Below are positions 5,932 to 13,911 of a stretch of 20,545 nt of DNA, one piece after another. A program made the position numbers and the translations under genes. How positions within the stretch are numbered: position 1 is the stretch's first letter; each line of letters starts with the position of its first letter. Under the pieces are notes generated by a model that was given only the letters and a program-made list of their open reading frames with translations, was not told where the DNA came from and searched no databases. Source of the DNA: DATBED01 sp036276195 (GTDB taxonomy: Bacteria; Patescibacteriota; Saccharimonadia; Saccharimonadales; UBA4665); NCBI GenBank assembly GCA_036276195.1, contig DATBED010000061.1:1-20545 (forward strand), given 5' to 3'.

Positions 5932-8450
5932 TGAAGGTTAGTTTAAACACGATTAAAGGACTGATTGAAAAGTATCATAGTTCCGCCGATGTGACCGCGA
6001 TTGGGGTGGACAAGCTGATCGAAAAGATCGGCGCCCAACTGGGTGGTGTGGACGAAGTTATTGAACTCGGCAAAAAATATGAAGGCATTGTGGTCGTCAA
6101 GGTTGCCAGCTGCGAAAAGCATCCGGACGCCGATAAATTGAGCCTTTGCCTGGTAGATGACGGCGGCGTCGTGAAAGAAGTGAAGCGTAATGCGGATGGC
6201 TATGTTCAAATTGTTTGCGGCGCGCCAAATGTACGAGCCGGCCTGCTAGCGGCTTGGATTCCACCTGGCAAAGTGGTGCCCGCCACGGCCGATAAGGATC
6301 CGTTCGTGCTGGAGGCCCGTGAAATCCGTGGGCAGGTCAGCAATGGCATGTTAGCCAGCCCGAAAGAGCTGGCGCTAGGTGATAGTCACGATGGAATTCT
6401 GGAGGTCGAGGCCGATGTGCGGCCGGGCACGCCGTTCGACGAAGTATTTGGCCTGAAAGACGAAATAGTGATCGACATCGAGAACAAAATGTTCACCCAT
6501 CGGCCGGATTGCTTCGGCTTCTTGGGCATCGCCCGCGAACTGGCCGGCATTCAGGGTATGCCATACAAAAGCCCTGATTGGTACCAATCTAACCCGACTT
6601 TTCCTGCAGTCGAGGCTGCAGAATTGCCGCTAAAGATCCTAAATGAGTTGCCGGAATCGGTACCGCGCTTTACCGCCATTGTTATGAGCAACATACAAGT
6701 GGGGCCGAGTCCGATCTGGCTGCAGGTTTTTCTGGCCGAAATGGGCCAAAAATCGATCAATAACATCGTCGATTATACAAACTTTTACATGCTAGAAACT
6801 GGCCAGCCGCTGCACGCCTACGATTACGATAAGGTCAAAGCTTTGAGTGGCGGCGAAGCCAATATCGTAATACGTAACCCTAAACCGGGCGAAAAAATCA
6901 AACTTTTAAACGGCAAAGAAATTGAGCCTCGAGCTGAAGCGATTATGATTGCCACCGACAAGCAGCTGATCGGCATCGGTGGCATCATGGGCGGCAGTGA
7001 AACCGAAGTTGACGAGAGCACGAAAAACATCATTTTGGAGTGCGCCAACTTTGACATGTACTCGGTGCGGCGCACCAGCATGGAGTATGGCTTATTTACC
7101 GACGCGGTGACGCGCTTTACCAAAGGCCAATCGCCGCTGCAGAATCTAGCTGTACTGGCCAAGATTGTCGATGAAATCAAGCAACACGCAAATGGTAAGG
7201 TCGCCAGCCCAGTGATAGATGATAATCACGTCGATCAGACCGTACTTACTCGCGATTCGCTGTATCCGCCGGTGAAGCTAAGCGTCGGTTTCGTTAATGA
7301 ACGGCTTGGCTTACAGCTCAAGGTCGACGAAATGAAGCGAATTCTGGAAAATGTCGAGTTCCAAGTAGATGTAAAAGGCGACGACCTAACCGTTACGGCG
7401 CCCTTCTGGCGCACCGACATCGAGTTACGCGAAGACGTGGTCGAAGAAATCGGCCGCCTTTACGGTTACGACCATTTGCCGCTGGAATTATCCAAACGCG
7501 ACCTGACGCCTGTCCAAAAAGACCGATTGCTGACAATTAAAGCGCAGATCCGCGACAAACTGTCCACGGCCGGCGCCAACGAAGTGCTTACCTACAGCTT
7601 CGTCCATGGCGATCTACTAAAGAAGGTCGGCCAAGACCCGGCCAAAGCCTTCCAGATTGCCAACGCCCTCAGCCCTGACCTGCAATATTATCGAATCAGC
7701 TTAATGCCCAGCCTGCTCGACAAAGTTCATCCTAATATTAAAGCCGGTTACGACGAATTCGCCCTTTTCGAAATTGGCAAAGGCCACATCGTCGGTCAAG
7801 TTGACGATGATGGCCTGCCCAGGGAAGATGAGCTAACCGCTTTGGTAGTGGCCGCCGCCGACAAGCTCAATAAACCGGGCTCGGCCTTTTACCAAGCCAA
7901 GCAATTCCTGCAGAATCTTGCCAAAACCGAACTAATTTACAAGCCTGTACCAGAAATAATGCAGGCGTACGATATTACCAAACCATATGATATGAACCGG
8001 GCGGCTTTCGTTTACGTCGGCGAACTCTTCTTGGGCATTATCGGCGAGTTTAAACCGTCGGTTGCCCGGGCGCTCAAGCTGCCAAAGTATTGCGCCGGCT
8101 TCGAGGTAGACACCTCCGTTTTGCAAAAGGTTGTGAGCCGGACTCAATATGTGCCGCTGCCCAACTTCCCCAAAGTTATCCAAGACATCACACTTAAAGT
8201 ACCGGCTAGTGTTACTTATCAGGAATTGTTCGACACCATACAGAACTCGATTGACAAGCTTAAACCGTCCAATACTTGGGTCAAGCTGGAGCCAGTTGAT
8301 ATTTACCAAAAAGAAGAAACCCATAAAAATATTACCCTTCGCCTGCAGATTGCCAGCTACGAGCGCACGCTAACTGATGCTGAGGTAAACAAGCTGCTCG
8401 ACGCAGTCGCCGCGGCCGCTAAAGACCAGCTGAAGGCCGAGCGGATATGA
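5931..8450 (+). CDS. pheT: Phenylalanine-tRNA ligase beta subunit
   Basis: The 839-aa partner of PheS carries tRNA binding and editing. Domains in order: an OB-fold tRNA-binding domain (about 46-190, with CEKHPDADKLSLC), the B3/B4 editing region (about 230-400), the B5 domain ending near IGRLYGYDHLPL (about 503-514), the catalytic-like core, and a C-terminal FDX-ACB anticodon-binding domain from about 743 (LPNFPKVIQDITLKVP). Length is in the normal 790-850 range. GAGG at 5919-5922 gives a usable Shine-Dalgarno 8 nt before the ATG inside the pheS end. Its stop overlaps the next gene's start (ATGA). Confidence 0.98.
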   Translation: MKVSLNTIKGLIEKYHSSADVTAIGVDKLIEKIGAQLGGVDEVIELGKKYEGIVVVKVASCEKHPDADKLSLCLVDDGGVVKEVKRNADGYVQIVCGAPNVRAGLLAAWIPPGKVVPATADKDPFVLEAREIRGQVSNGMLASPKELALGDSHDGILEVEADVRPGTPFDEVFGLKDEIVIDIENKMFTHRPDCFGFLGIARELAGIQGMPYKSPDWYQSNPTFPAVEAAELPLKILNELPESVPRFTAIVMSNIQVGPSPIWLQVFLAEMGQKSINNIVDYTNFYMLETGQPLHAYDYDKVKALSGGEANIVIRNPKPGEKIKLLNGKEIEPRAEAIMIATDKQLIGIGGIMGGSETEVDESTKNIILECANFDMYSVRRTSMEYGLFTDAVTRFTKGQSPLQNLAVLAKIVDEIKQHANGKVASPVIDDNHVDQTVLTRDSLYPPVKLSVGFVNERLGLQLKVDEMKRILENVEFQVDVKGDDLTVTAPFWRTDIELREDVVEEIGRLYGYDHLPLELSKRDLTPVQKDRLLTIKAQIRDKLSTAGANEVLTYSFVHGDLLKKVGQDPAKAFQIANALSPDLQYYRISLMPSLLDKVHPNIKAGYDEFALFEIGKGHIVGQVDDDGLPREDELTALVVAAADKLNKPGSAFYQAKQFLQNLAKTELIYKPVPEIMQAYDITKPYDMNRAAFVYVGELFLGIIGEFKPSVARALKLPKYCAGFEVDTSVLQKVVSRTQYVPLPNFPKVIQDITLKVPASVTYQELFDTIQNSIDKLKPSNTWVKLEPVDIYQKEETHKNITLRLQIASYERTLTDAEVNKLLDAVAAAAKDQLKAERI

Positions 8451-10192
8451 AGCGGCTGAAGCTCTGGCTGGCCAGCTTGGGCTTCATAGGAGTTATGTTT
8501 CTGCCATCTGTTGCTTTGGCTGACGTCAATAACTTCACCATAACCAACTTCAAGGCCGACGAAACATTAAGCCGGGCCGATTCACACGGCGAACTACATA
8601 TCGTTGAGCACATCAACGTGGCGTTTACCGACACCAACCATGGCATTTTGCGGGCTATTCCAAACAGTTACAAGGGCTATTCGTTAAAGCTGGGTGTCAT
8701 TCAAGTTAGTTCCGATAGTGGTGCACCGGCCGAATACACAACCTATCAGTCAAACGGCAATACCGTGCTTAAAATTGGCGAGCCCAACCAAACTGTAACC
8801 GGGCCGCAAGAATACAACATCGACTACATACTTCACAATGTCATTAGTTTTTATAAAGATCACGACGAGCTTTACTGGGATGTAAACGGCGACCAATGGC
8901 AGGAGCCATTCGACAAGGTAAGCGTTGATTTGCATTTGCCCACCGATTTGCGGCAAGTAAAGCAGCCACTCTGCTATACGGGCAGCTTTGGCACTACGAT
9001 TCAAAACTGCTCTATTAGCACTAATAATGACACGCTTTCGGCCAGCACTACCCAGCCGCTGGGGGCTGATCAGACCCTTACTTACGTGGCTGGCTTCTCG
9101 AAGGGTTATTTTCAGCCGCATAGGTGGTACGAACAGCCGTGGGTGGCCTTTGTGGCCAAGGCCCTGATTCCGTTCCTACTAATCGGTGGGGGCAGCCTAG
9201 CCTACTGGTGGCGCCGCGGCCGGGACGCCAAGGGCTCGGGCGTGATCGTGCCGCAATATGATCCGCCGGACGGACTGAAGCCGGCCGAAGTCGGTACGAT
9301 AATCGACTTCAAGCTCGATAATACCGACATTACGGCCACGATTATTGATCTGGCAGTGCGGGGCTATCTTAAGATTATCGAAACTAAACACAATAAACTG
9401 CTACGCAAAGATACTCTCAGCTACACCTTTGAATTGGTTAACCCGGATTTCTCGGCGCTTGATGTCAATGAGCAACTGGTCATGAACTCGATTTTCAGCA
9501 GTCGGACGGCAGGTGAAGCGGTCGACATCTCGGTGCTTAAAAGTAAACTTTACACCACGGCCAAAACGCTTAGCGGCGTGGTAGAAGCCAAGCTGACTAG
9601 CGATGGTTACTTCAGGAGTAATCCGTTGAGTGCGGGCAGAAATGTCGGCTGGGTCTCTGGAATTCTACTAGTCGCTATTTATGTTGGCGGCCGCTACATC
9701 GGTGTGCCCGTCAGTATAGGCATCGTCTTGGGCGCCGCTGTGGCCGCTCTTTTTGCTACCAAGCTGGCCGCTCGCACTGCCAAAGGCGTAGCCGCCAAAG
9801 AGCACATCCTGGGCCTCAAAATGTACCTGGAGGTGGCCGAAAAAGACCGCCTGGCCAAGCTACAAAGCCCCGACGCGCCTTACGCCGCCAATGCCGGCGA
9901 GCCAGTCAAAACGGTCGATTTGTTCGAAAAACTGTTACCTTACGCCATGGTTCTGGGGGTCGAAAAACAGTGGGCCGGACAGTTTGAAGGCCTCTACACC
10001 CAGCCGCCAAGTTGGTACAGCGGCAATTGGACGACCTTCAACGCCCTCTATCTGGCCAGCAGTTTAAGCGACGGTATGAACGCGGCTGTGAACACGGCCT
10101 TCACGGCGCCCAGCAGTAGCGGCAGCAGCGGCTTCGGTGGCGGTGGCTTCGGTGGTGGAGGAGGTGGCGGAGGTGGAGGCGGTGGCTGGTAG
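8447..10192 (+). CDS. DUF2207 membrane protein with Gly-rich tail
   Basis: The 581-aa protein has a signal peptide (cleavage likely after ALA at residue 25), an extracytoplasmic beta-rich DUF2207 domain (about 26-220), a transmembrane helix (about 230-252), a cytosolic part, a hydrophobic hairpin (about 398-440), and a C-terminal run of about 20 glycines with two Phe, ending in Trp. This architecture, including the poly-Gly-Trp end, is typical of DUF2207 proteins, whose function is unknown; cell-envelope roles are suspected. ATGA overlap with pheT implies co-transcription and coupling, though no functional link to PheRS is known. The glycine codons at 10130-10190 are mixed GGN, so the tract is kept at protein level. 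Confidence 0.9.
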   Translation: MKRLKLWLASLGFIGVMFLPSVALADVNNFTITNFKADETLSRADSHGELHIVEHINVAFTDTNHGILRAIPNSYKGYSLKLGVIQVSSDSGAPAEYTTYQSNGNTVLKIGEPNQTVTGPQEYNIDYILHNVISFYKDHDELYWDVNGDQWQEPFDKVSVDLHLPTDLRQVKQPLCYTGSFGTTIQNCSISTNNDTLSASTTQPLGADQTLTYVAGFSKGYFQPHRWYEQPWVAFVAKALIPFLLIGGGSLAYWWRRGRDAKGSGVIVPQYDPPDGLKPAEVGTIIDFKLDNTDITATIIDLAVRGYLKIIETKHNKLLRKDTLSYTFELVNPDFSALDVNEQLVMNSIFSSRTAGEAVDISVLKSKLYTTAKTLSGVVEAKLTSDGYFRSNPLSAGRNVGWVSGILLVAIYVGGRYIGVPVSIGIVLGAAVAALFATKLAARTAKGVAAKEHILGLKMYLEVAEKDRLAKLQSPDAPYAANAGEPVKTVDLFEKLLPYAMVLGVEKQWAGQFEGLYTQPPSWYSGNWTTFNALYLASSLSDGMNAAVNTAFTAPSSSGSSGFGGGGFGGGGGGGGGGGGW

Positions 10193-10207
10193 CGCAGAGC
10201 GTAAAGT

Positions 10208-10855
10208 ATGAATACTAATCCTGATGCTATCACTATACTTTGCTATGGTGATTCTAATACCCGGGGCAGCCGTCCAGACAATTGGCGAAGATACTCTGCC
10301 AATGTGCGATGGACCGGCATCCTACAGGCCGGTCTAGGACCCGAATATTATGTTATAGAAGAAGGTCGCGGCGGCCGAACAACCGATATTGACCATCCAC
10401 AAGTGCCTGGTCGAAATGGTCGTTTATATTTGCAGCCATGTCTAGAAAGCCACAACCCTTTAGATATTATAATAATTATGCTTGGCACTAATGACCTTAA
10501 ACAGATGTTTAAGCGTACTGCTCAAGATATTGGCCATGCACTTGAGAGTCTGCTTGATGATATTAACCTTTATGCCAAAGATCGAAATAATGATACGCCA
10601 AAAATAATCATCGTCAGCCCTGTATACATTGCAAAAAATATACTTGATACAGAAGGTGGTGAAAGATTCGGCGAGTCGGCCCATGAAAAGTCGCTTAAGC
10701 TAGCAGCAGTATATAAACAAATTGCCGACAATAGAGGCCTGATTTTTTTTGACGCCGCCCAAGTGGCTAGTGTCGGTCCAGATGGTGTCCACATTGATGA
10801 AACCGGGCACAAATCTCTGGGGCAGGCTTTGACAAAGGTTGTGGTTTCGGTCTAG
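10208..10855 (+). CDS. SGNH/GDSL hydrolase, arylesterase-like (MsAcT group)
   Basis: The 215-aa protein shows the SGNH blocks: CYGDSNTRG with nucleophile Ser16, the Gly block in EEGRGGRTTDIDHP, MLGTNDLK with the conserved Asn, and DGVHIDETGH with Asp192 and His195. Order, spacing and the VRWTG and VIEEG blocks closely resemble the Mycobacterium smegmatis acyltransferase/arylesterase. It has no signal peptide, so it should act in the cytosol on small esters; the natural substrate is unknown. Codon use is visibly more AT-rich than neighbours (many ATA, AGA, TAT, AAT), suggesting recent transfer. The start lies 15 nt after DUF2207 with only a weak GAG element upstream. Its TAG stop lies within the -10 hexamer of guaB. 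Confidence 0.9.
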   Translation: MNTNPDAITILCYGDSNTRGSRPDNWRRYSANVRWTGILQAGLGPEYYVIEEGRGGRTTDIDHPQVPGRNGRLYLQPCLESHNPLDIIIIMLGTNDLKQMFKRTAQDIGHALESLLDDINLYAKDRNNDTPKIIIVSPVYIAKNILDTEGGERFGESAHEKSLKLAAVYKQIADNRGLIFFDAAQVASVGPDGVHIDETGHKSLGQALTKVVVSV

Positions 10856-10858
10856 AAT
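10829..10858 (+). promoter_or_regulatory. Near-consensus promoter of guaB
   Basis: TTGACA (10829-10834) is separated by 18 nt from TAGAAT (10853-10858), which ends 5 nt before the guaB ATG. This is the best -35/-10 pair in the window and lies wholly inside the end of the esterase gene, using its stop codon. A leaderless guaB mRNA is predicted. Confidence 0.75.
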
Positions 10859-10863
10859 AACTT

Positions 10864-12003
10864 ATGCAACTGGTTACTACTCCTAGTTTGACATTCGATG
10901 ATGTACTTTTAAAGCCCGGTTACGCCGGGTTTTCTCGTTCCGAGATTGATCTGACGACACAGTTGACGCGCAATATCCAGCTTAAGGTGCCGCTGGTGTC
11001 GGCACCTATGGACACAGTTACTGAAAGTGCCTTGGCCATTGCCTTAGGGCAAGCCGGCGGCATCGGTATTATCCACCGCAATTTGACTGTTAAAGACCAG
11101 GCCGCCGAAGTAACTAAGGTTAAAGCGGCGGGGCAGCTGGTGGGAGCAGCGGTTGGTTCCAGCCCCGGTTACGAGAAGCGGGTTAAGGCCCTAGTCGAGG
11201 CCGGTGTTGACGTGATCGTGGTCGATTCCGCCCACGGTTACGCCAAGTATGTCATTGAGGCGACGCAGTTTATTAAAAAGAACCATAAAATAGATGTGAT
11301 CGCTGGCAATATTGCTACTACCGAAGGCGCCGAGGCGCTAATTAAGGCCGGTGCCGATGGCTTACGCGTTGGCATGGGCCCCGGCGCCATTTGCACGACG
11401 CGCATTGTGTCGGGTATGGGCGTGCCGCAGCTAACAGCCATTATCGAGTCGGCCGAGGCCGCCAAGAAAGCCGGCGTGCCAGTGATTGCCGACGGCGGCA
11501 TAAATTACTTTGGTGATATTACCAAGGCACTGGCGGCTGGAGCTTCATCTGTTATGATGGGCCGTCTGTTTGCAGCTACAGAGGAAGCCCCGGGCGAAGT
11601 GGTGGAACTGACACAGGAACAGGTGCCGCATCGCTTCCAGAGTATCGTGGGCAAAGAGGCCAAGTACAAGTTCAAATCTTACCGAGGCATGGGCTCGATC
11701 GGCGCCATGGAGCGTGGTAGGCAAATCAGCAGCGAAGACGAGTTCCACGGCAAGAGCTACGGCGCCAAGAGCATGCTGGTGGCCGAAGGCGTCGAAGGTC
11801 TGGTGCCTAGCAACGGCGACTTGGCTACAGTTGCGGCGACCATGCTGGAAGGCGTAAAAAGCGGCTTTTACTACGTGGGCGCCAAAACCATTCCCGAACT
11901 GTGGGAAACGGCTGTGCTGCGCCGCATTACCCAGGCCTCTTTAACCGAGAGCCACCCGCACGACCTATTCGTGACTAATGCCGGTAACAGCTATCCTGTA
12001 TAA
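10864..12003 (+). CDS. guaB: IMP dehydrogenase-family enzyme without CBS domains
   Basis: The family oxidises IMP to XMP with NAD, the committed step to GMP; the related GMP reductase runs GMP to IMP. The 379-aa barrel shows FDDVLLKPGY (11-20), SAPMDTVTE (46-54), the substrate loop GPGAICTTR with Cys177, ADGGI (209-213), SYRGMGSIGAMERG (272-285) and the end TESHPHDLFVTNAGNSY. The two CBS domains usual near residues 95-210 are absent, replaced by a direct link around residue 85, so adenine-nucleotide control through CBS is not possible. An insert of about 18 residues lies at 249-267. The flap lacks an obvious Arg of the Arg-Tyr dyad. The C-terminus is IMPDH-like, so IMPDH is favoured over GMP reductase. 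Confidence 0.88.
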   Translation: MQLVTTPSLTFDDVLLKPGYAGFSRSEIDLTTQLTRNIQLKVPLVSAPMDTVTESALAIALGQAGGIGIIHRNLTVKDQAAEVTKVKAAGQLVGAAVGSSPGYEKRVKALVEAGVDVIVVDSAHGYAKYVIEATQFIKKNHKIDVIAGNIATTEGAEALIKAGADGLRVGMGPGAICTTRIVSGMGVPQLTAIIESAEAAKKAGVPVIADGGINYFGDITKALAAGASSVMMGRLFAATEEAPGEVVELTQEQVPHRFQSIVGKEAKYKFKSYRGMGSIGAMERGRQISSEDEFHGKSYGAKSMLVAEGVEGLVPSNGDLATVAATMLEGVKSGFYYVGAKTIPELWETAVLRRITQASLTESHPHDLFVTNAGNSYPV

Positions 12004-12019
12004 TAGGCGATAATGGGGA
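11999..12019 (+). promoter_or_regulatory. -10 and ribosome-binding site of the FKBP gene
   Basis: TATAAT (11999-12004) includes the TAA stop of guaB; transcription would start near 12011. GGGGA (12015-12019) stands 6 nt before the ATG at 12026. An ATG at 12013 is out of frame and closes after seven codons. Confidence 0.6.
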
Positions 12020-12025
12020 AAATTA

Positions 12026-12583
12026 ATGGCACGTAAGCGTGAGCGCCTTTTTGCCGGGTTCGGCGCCATACTTTTTTTAGTGACGTCGTCGGCAGTGACT
12101 ATCGCCGTGATTGTGTCGCTGGTACAGCAACACAGTTCTAATTCGAACTCCATATCCACCAACTGCCCAGCCGCTAATATATCAACCCCGCCATCTACAG
12201 GAGGAAAAACCATGTTACAAGGTACCAAACTAGCTAGCTTTACACCGGTCGCACAAGTCAGCAAGTTGCAGGAGATTGACGTGAAGCCGGGTAATGGAGC
12301 GGTTGTGCAACCCGGCGCCACCGTGACAGTTGATTATACTGGAGCCATTGCCTGCAGCGGCATTATCTTCCAGAGCTCTCTAGACTCCGGCAAACCGGTC
12401 AGCTTTCCTCTAAGTGGAGTCATTCCTGGCTGGACGCAAGGCATTCCCGGTATGAAAGTCGGCGGTACCCGCAGATTATTGATTCCCGCCAGCCTAGCTT
12501 ACGGCGCCAGTCCGCCCCAAGGTTCCGGCATTCCAGCCAATGCCGACCTGGTTTTTGACGTTACCATGCACGCCGTAAAATAA
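12026..12583 (+). CDS. Membrane-anchored FKBP-type peptidyl-prolyl isomerase
   Basis: The 185-aa product has a basic N-terminus, a transmembrane helix (about 9-32), a Ser/Asn/Pro linker (35-62) and a C-terminal FKBP domain (about 80-185). Family blocks seen: VTVDYTG, GKPVSFPL, VIPGWTQGIPGMKVGGTRRL, IPASLAYG and PANADLVFDV. It should assist proline isomerisation of exported proteins on the outer face of the membrane. A perfect Shine-Dalgarno precedes an in-frame ATG at 12212 (codon 63), exactly at the end of the linker, so a soluble 123-aa cytosolic isomerase may also be made. It lies between guaB and the thiol redox pair, and has its own promoter and ribosome site. Confidence 0.92.
   Translation: MARKRERLFAGFGAILFLVTSSAVTIAVIVSLVQQHSSNSNSISTNCPAANISTPPSTGGKTMLQGTKLASFTPVAQVSKLQEIDVKPGNGAVVQPGATVTVDYTGAIACSGIIFQSSLDSGKPVSFPLSGVIPGWTQGIPGMKVGGTRRLLIPASLAYGASPPQGSGIPANADLVFDVTMHAVK
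12199..12214 (+). promoter_or_regulatory. Internal Shine-Dalgarno and start within the FKBP gene
   Basis: AGGAGG (12199-12204), then 7 nt, then ATG (12212-12214) in frame. This is stronger than the site of the annotated start and encodes Gly-Gly-Lys-Thr-Met in the linker. Confidence 0.5.
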
Positions 12584-12629
12584 TCGGCCAAACTAGTAAA
12601 ACGTATTAAAAACCACAATATATAGCGTA

Positions 12630-12705
12630 TTGAAATTTGTTCGAGCACTATATATAATTTATAGGCAGCTTCAATAAAACATAATAAAAAGCTAAAAGAG
12701 GGGGA
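12630..12705 (+). promoter_or_regulatory. Promoter and Shine-Dalgarno of the redox pair
   Basis: TTGAAA (12630-12635), a 17-nt spacer and TATAAT (12653-12658) form a near-consensus housekeeping promoter. The start near 12665 gives a leader of about 45 nt, with a strong GAGGGGGA (12698-12705) 4 nt before the ATG. This contrasts with the leaderless style elsewhere. Confidence 0.75.
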
Positions 12706-12709
12706 CCAA

Positions 12710-12958
12710 ATGGTCAAAAATATCACTATCTTTACTACCAACACCTGTGCCTACTGCCAGATGGTCAAGAAATACCTGGGTGCTAAGGGTATGACTTATA
12801 ATGAGATTAACCTAGATGAGCACCCTCATCGCCAGGCTGAAGCCGTGACTTTGAGCGGCGCGCTGACCGTACCGGTCACCGTCGTAACCAGGCAAGACGA
12901 TTCCCAAGAAGTTATTGTGGGCTATAATCTAGCTAAATTGGCCCCAGCAGTCGCCTAA
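12710..12958 (+). CDS. Glutaredoxin/NrdH-like thiol oxidoreductase
   Basis: The 82-aa thioredoxin-fold protein carries an active site TCAYC (Cys13, Cys16), the cis-proline segment TVPVTVV (about 54-60) and the small size of glutaredoxins or NrdH-redoxins. It would pass electrons to disulfide substrates such as ribonucleotide reductase in the cytosol. It overlaps trxB by one base (TAATG), so the two are co-translated; that pairing suggests it is reduced by thioredoxin reductase rather than glutathione, as for NrdH. No ribonucleotide reductase gene is in the window to prove this. Confidence 0.88.
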   Translation: MVKNITIFTTNTCAYCQMVKKYLGAKGMTYNEINLDEHPHRQAEAVTLSGALTVPVTVVTRQDDSQEVIVGYNLAKLAPAVA

Positions 12959-13911
12959 TGGCCGACGATACGCCCAGGCACGACGTCATTATAGTGGGCG
13001 CCGGCCCGGCGGCTCTGACAGCCGCTATCTATACCACTCGCGAAGATATTGAAACCTTGCTTTTCGAGCGGGGTGTGGTCGGCGGCTTGGCCGCCGTAAC
13101 CGATAAAATCGACAATTACCCTGGCTTCCCAGATGGTGTGGAAGGGCTTAAACTAGCCGATAGTTTACAAGCCCAGGCCGAACGCTTTGGCTCGGTAATT
13201 GAGCTGGGCGAAGTGACGGCCCTTCATGATGAGGGTGACTACAAACGACTAGAAACCACCAGCGGTGACATGCTGGCCCGGGCCGTGCTGATCGCCACCG
13301 GTTCAGATTATAAAAAAGTCGGCTGCCCCGGCGAAATGGAATACTACGCCCGCGGCGTGCACTACTGCGCCACCTGCGACGGCGCCTTCTACCGCGACAA
13401 ACGGCTAGTGGTGGTTGGCGGCGGCAACAGCGCCGTGCAAGAAACCATCTTCTTAACCCGCTTTGCCAGCCATATCGACCTGTTAGTGCGCTCCACCATC
13501 AAAGCCAGCGATGTTTTGCAGCACGATCTGAAGGAGTATGTTAAAAACGGCAAAGTCACTGTTCACCTGGGCACCACCACCGACGAAATTGTTGGCGAAA
13601 ACAACTCAGTCATCAAGGTTATCGGCACTAAGGACGGTCAAAAAGTAGAATTTCCAACCGATGGCGTGTTCGTATTCGTCGGCCTGATGCCCAATTCGCA
13701 ATTCCTAAAGGAAACCCCTGTTAAACTAGACGAAATCGGCTTTGTGCTGACCGATCCAGATCTGCACACCAGCATGAAGGGAGTCTTTGCGGCCGGCGAC
13801 ATCCGCAGCGGTGCCACCATGCAAATCGCCAGCGCCGCCGGCGAAGGCGCCACCGCCGCCCTCAAAATTCGCGAATACCTCGAAGGCCGCTCCCACCCCA
13901 TCCAAAACTAA
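12958..13911 (+). CDS. trxB: Thioredoxin reductase (NADPH)
   Basis: The 317-aa flavoprotein transfers electrons from NADPH through FAD and a redox disulfide to thioredoxin-like proteins. Seen: the FAD-binding GAGPAALTAAIY (14-25), redox centre CATC (Cys137, Cys140) followed by DG, the NAD(P)-binding GGGNSAVQE (154-162), and the C-terminal FAD block VFAAGDIRSG near 280-290. Length is standard for low-molecular-weight TrxB. No Shine-Dalgarno precedes the start, consistent with coupling to the upstream glutaredoxin-like gene. Its stop overlaps that of the convergent reductase gene (CTAA). Confidence 0.95.
   Translation: MADDTPRHDVIIVGAGPAALTAAIYTTREDIETLLFERGVVGGLAAVTDKIDNYPGFPDGVEGLKLADSLQAQAERFGSVIELGEVTALHDEGDYKRLETTSGDMLARAVLIATGSDYKKVGCPGEMEYYARGVHYCATCDGAFYRDKRLVVVGGGNSAVQETIFLTRFASHIDLLVRSTIKASDVLQHDLKEYVKNGKVTVHLGTTTDEIVGENNSVIKVIGTKDGQKVEFPTDGVFVFVGLMPNSQFLKETPVKLDEIGFVLTDPDLHTSMKGVFAAGDIRSGATMQIASAAGEGATAALKIREYLEGRSHPIQN

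Noticed and set aside
10130..10190. GGN-rich tract as a simple DNA repeat
   Set aside because: It is the conserved Gly-rich C-terminus of DUF2207 proteins with mixed synonymous codons.
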